From Gammaproteobacteria bacterium (GTDB lineage Bacteria > Pseudomonadota > Gammaproteobacteria > JAABTG01), in NCBI GenBank assembly GCA_030066245.1, contig JASJBY010000179.1, positions 1 to 7,304 of the forward strand: a stretch of 7,304 nt of DNA, given 5' to 3'. Below, piece by piece: positions 6,728-7,304 of the stretch (its first letter is position 1; each line of letters starts with the position of its first letter). Under the pieces are notes generated by a model. The model saw nothing but the letters and a program-made list of their open reading frames with translations, had not been told where the DNA came from and did no database searches. A program made the translations under genes and the position numbers.

Positions 6728-7304
6728 TCAAGGATTCAGCTTGGGTAGTCCCGCATTCCCATCCTCCGATTCGTCCCTGGTCTTGCTGGAGAGAACCCGC
6801 CGAAATCGACGCCCGAAGGTTCGCTTCCATTTCACCAGGTCAATGCGCTGGCCACCGTATGCCGCAGCCTCAAGCTCATTGAAGAGGTTCCGCAGGGGGG
6901 CGGTATCCGCGCGCGGCCGTTCCTCGGCGATGCGGTCAGCGATGGCCGGCAGAGGGGCGTTCGGGTTCATACGCAATTCATCGCAGGCGAAACGGCGCAA
7001 GGTCCGACACAGGCTGACGGGGTCCCGCTCGGTGCCGACACAGCGCACGCACCACCAACTCCTGGCTCGCTTCGGCAGCAGGCCAACGCCGGCAGCGAAC
7101 ACCACGCTTCCCAGACGGCGGACCACGCGGTTGAAACGCTGCGCCAGGGGCCACGCCCGGCGGCTCCAGAAACTGCGCACGCGCCCGGACGCGCGGCTTA
7201 CGGCAGGCACGCTCTCGGTGTCAGGTTGTGCTGACCCGTCTCCCGTGCGCCGCAACAGATGGCCGCCCGGTTTGCCGGTGCCGATCCAAAGACCGAATAT
7301 GAAG
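6728..7304 (-). CDS. Probable BatD-like membrane protein, C-terminal 191 residues (cut by right window edge)
   Basis: The frame is open from the window edge to TGA at 6728-6730, so the start lies outside. The first visible residues (FIFGLWIGTGKP) could be the end of a membrane helix, and LGSVVFAAGVGLL is a second mildly hydrophobic stretch. Between and after these the chain is very basic, as expected on the cytoplasmic side. The last part, visible residues about 85-165, is helical: a CRTLRRFACDEL helix, a short PLPAIADRIAEE segment, LRNLFNELEAAAYGG and then VKWKRTFGRRFRR. That order, with a Tyr-Gly near the end, resembles the C-terminal domain of BatD-family proteins, which belong to Bat/VWA-MoxR systems. 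The match is from memory of the pattern and is tentative; an unrelated hypothetical is possible. The stop is 3 nt from the miaB start, so it is probably in the same operon. A TTG at 7255 is in frame but is not needed as a start. Confidence 0.65.
   Translation of the reverse strand, partial: FIFGLWIGTGKPGGHLLRRTGDGSAQPDTESVPAVSRASGRVRSFWSRRAWPLAQRFNRVVRRLGSVVFAAGVGLLPKRARSWWCVRCVGTERDPVSLCRTLRRFACDELRMNPNAPLPAIADRIAEERPRADTAPLRNLFNELEAAAYGGQRIDLVKWKRTFGRRFRRVLSSKTRDESEDGNAGLPKLNP

Noticed and set aside
5939..6748. Long plus-strand open frame (269 codons) opposite miaB
   Set aside because: It is antisense to the conserved radical-SAM region of miaB, and the product shows no domain.

Overview
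The window is a GC-rich, gene-dense piece of a bacterial chromosome, most probably from a gammaproteobacterium. The main clue is the gene order miaB - phoH-like (ybeZ) - ybeY - corC (ybeX) - lnt, which is typical of that class, together with a YbeL-type zinc-ribbon gene beside lnt. I cannot name the species. I see no mobile element, CRISPR array, tRNA, rRNA or phage gene.

Layout, left to right. Positions 1-803 (minus strand) hold the N-terminal 267 residues of an uncharacterised lipoprotein that runs off the left edge. It starts with GTG behind a perfect AGGAGG. Positions 804-943 are a short divergent intergenic region. Positions 944-1471 (plus strand) hold a YbeL/DUF1451-family zinc-ribbon protein. 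Its 3' end overlaps, tail to tail, the 3' end of lnt. From 1452 to the right edge everything is on the minus strand and looks like one operon. Read in transcription order (right to left) it is: the tail of a probable BatD-like membrane protein (6728-7304), miaB (5378-6724), a PhoH-like ATPase (4345-5355), ybeY (3893-4345), corC (3015-3884) and lnt (1452-2978). The gaps are about 3, 22, -1, 8 and 36 nt.

How the genes fit together. MiaB modifies tRNA adenosine 37. YbeY is an RNA-processing metalloprotein needed for 16S rRNA maturation, and the PhoH-like ATPase is its usual partner gene. CorC is a CBS-domain protein linked to magnesium/cobalt handling. Lnt adds the third acyl chain to lipoproteins such as the one encoded at the left edge. 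This is a conserved housekeeping block linking translation and RNA quality control with envelope maintenance.

I looked for an unrecognised system and did not find strong evidence for one. The least explained parts are the two genes cut by the window edges: the unknown lipoprotein, and the BatD-like tail that sits 3 nt before miaB. Smaller oddities are the convergent gene overlap, a run of AT-ending codons in miaB and non-ATG starts.
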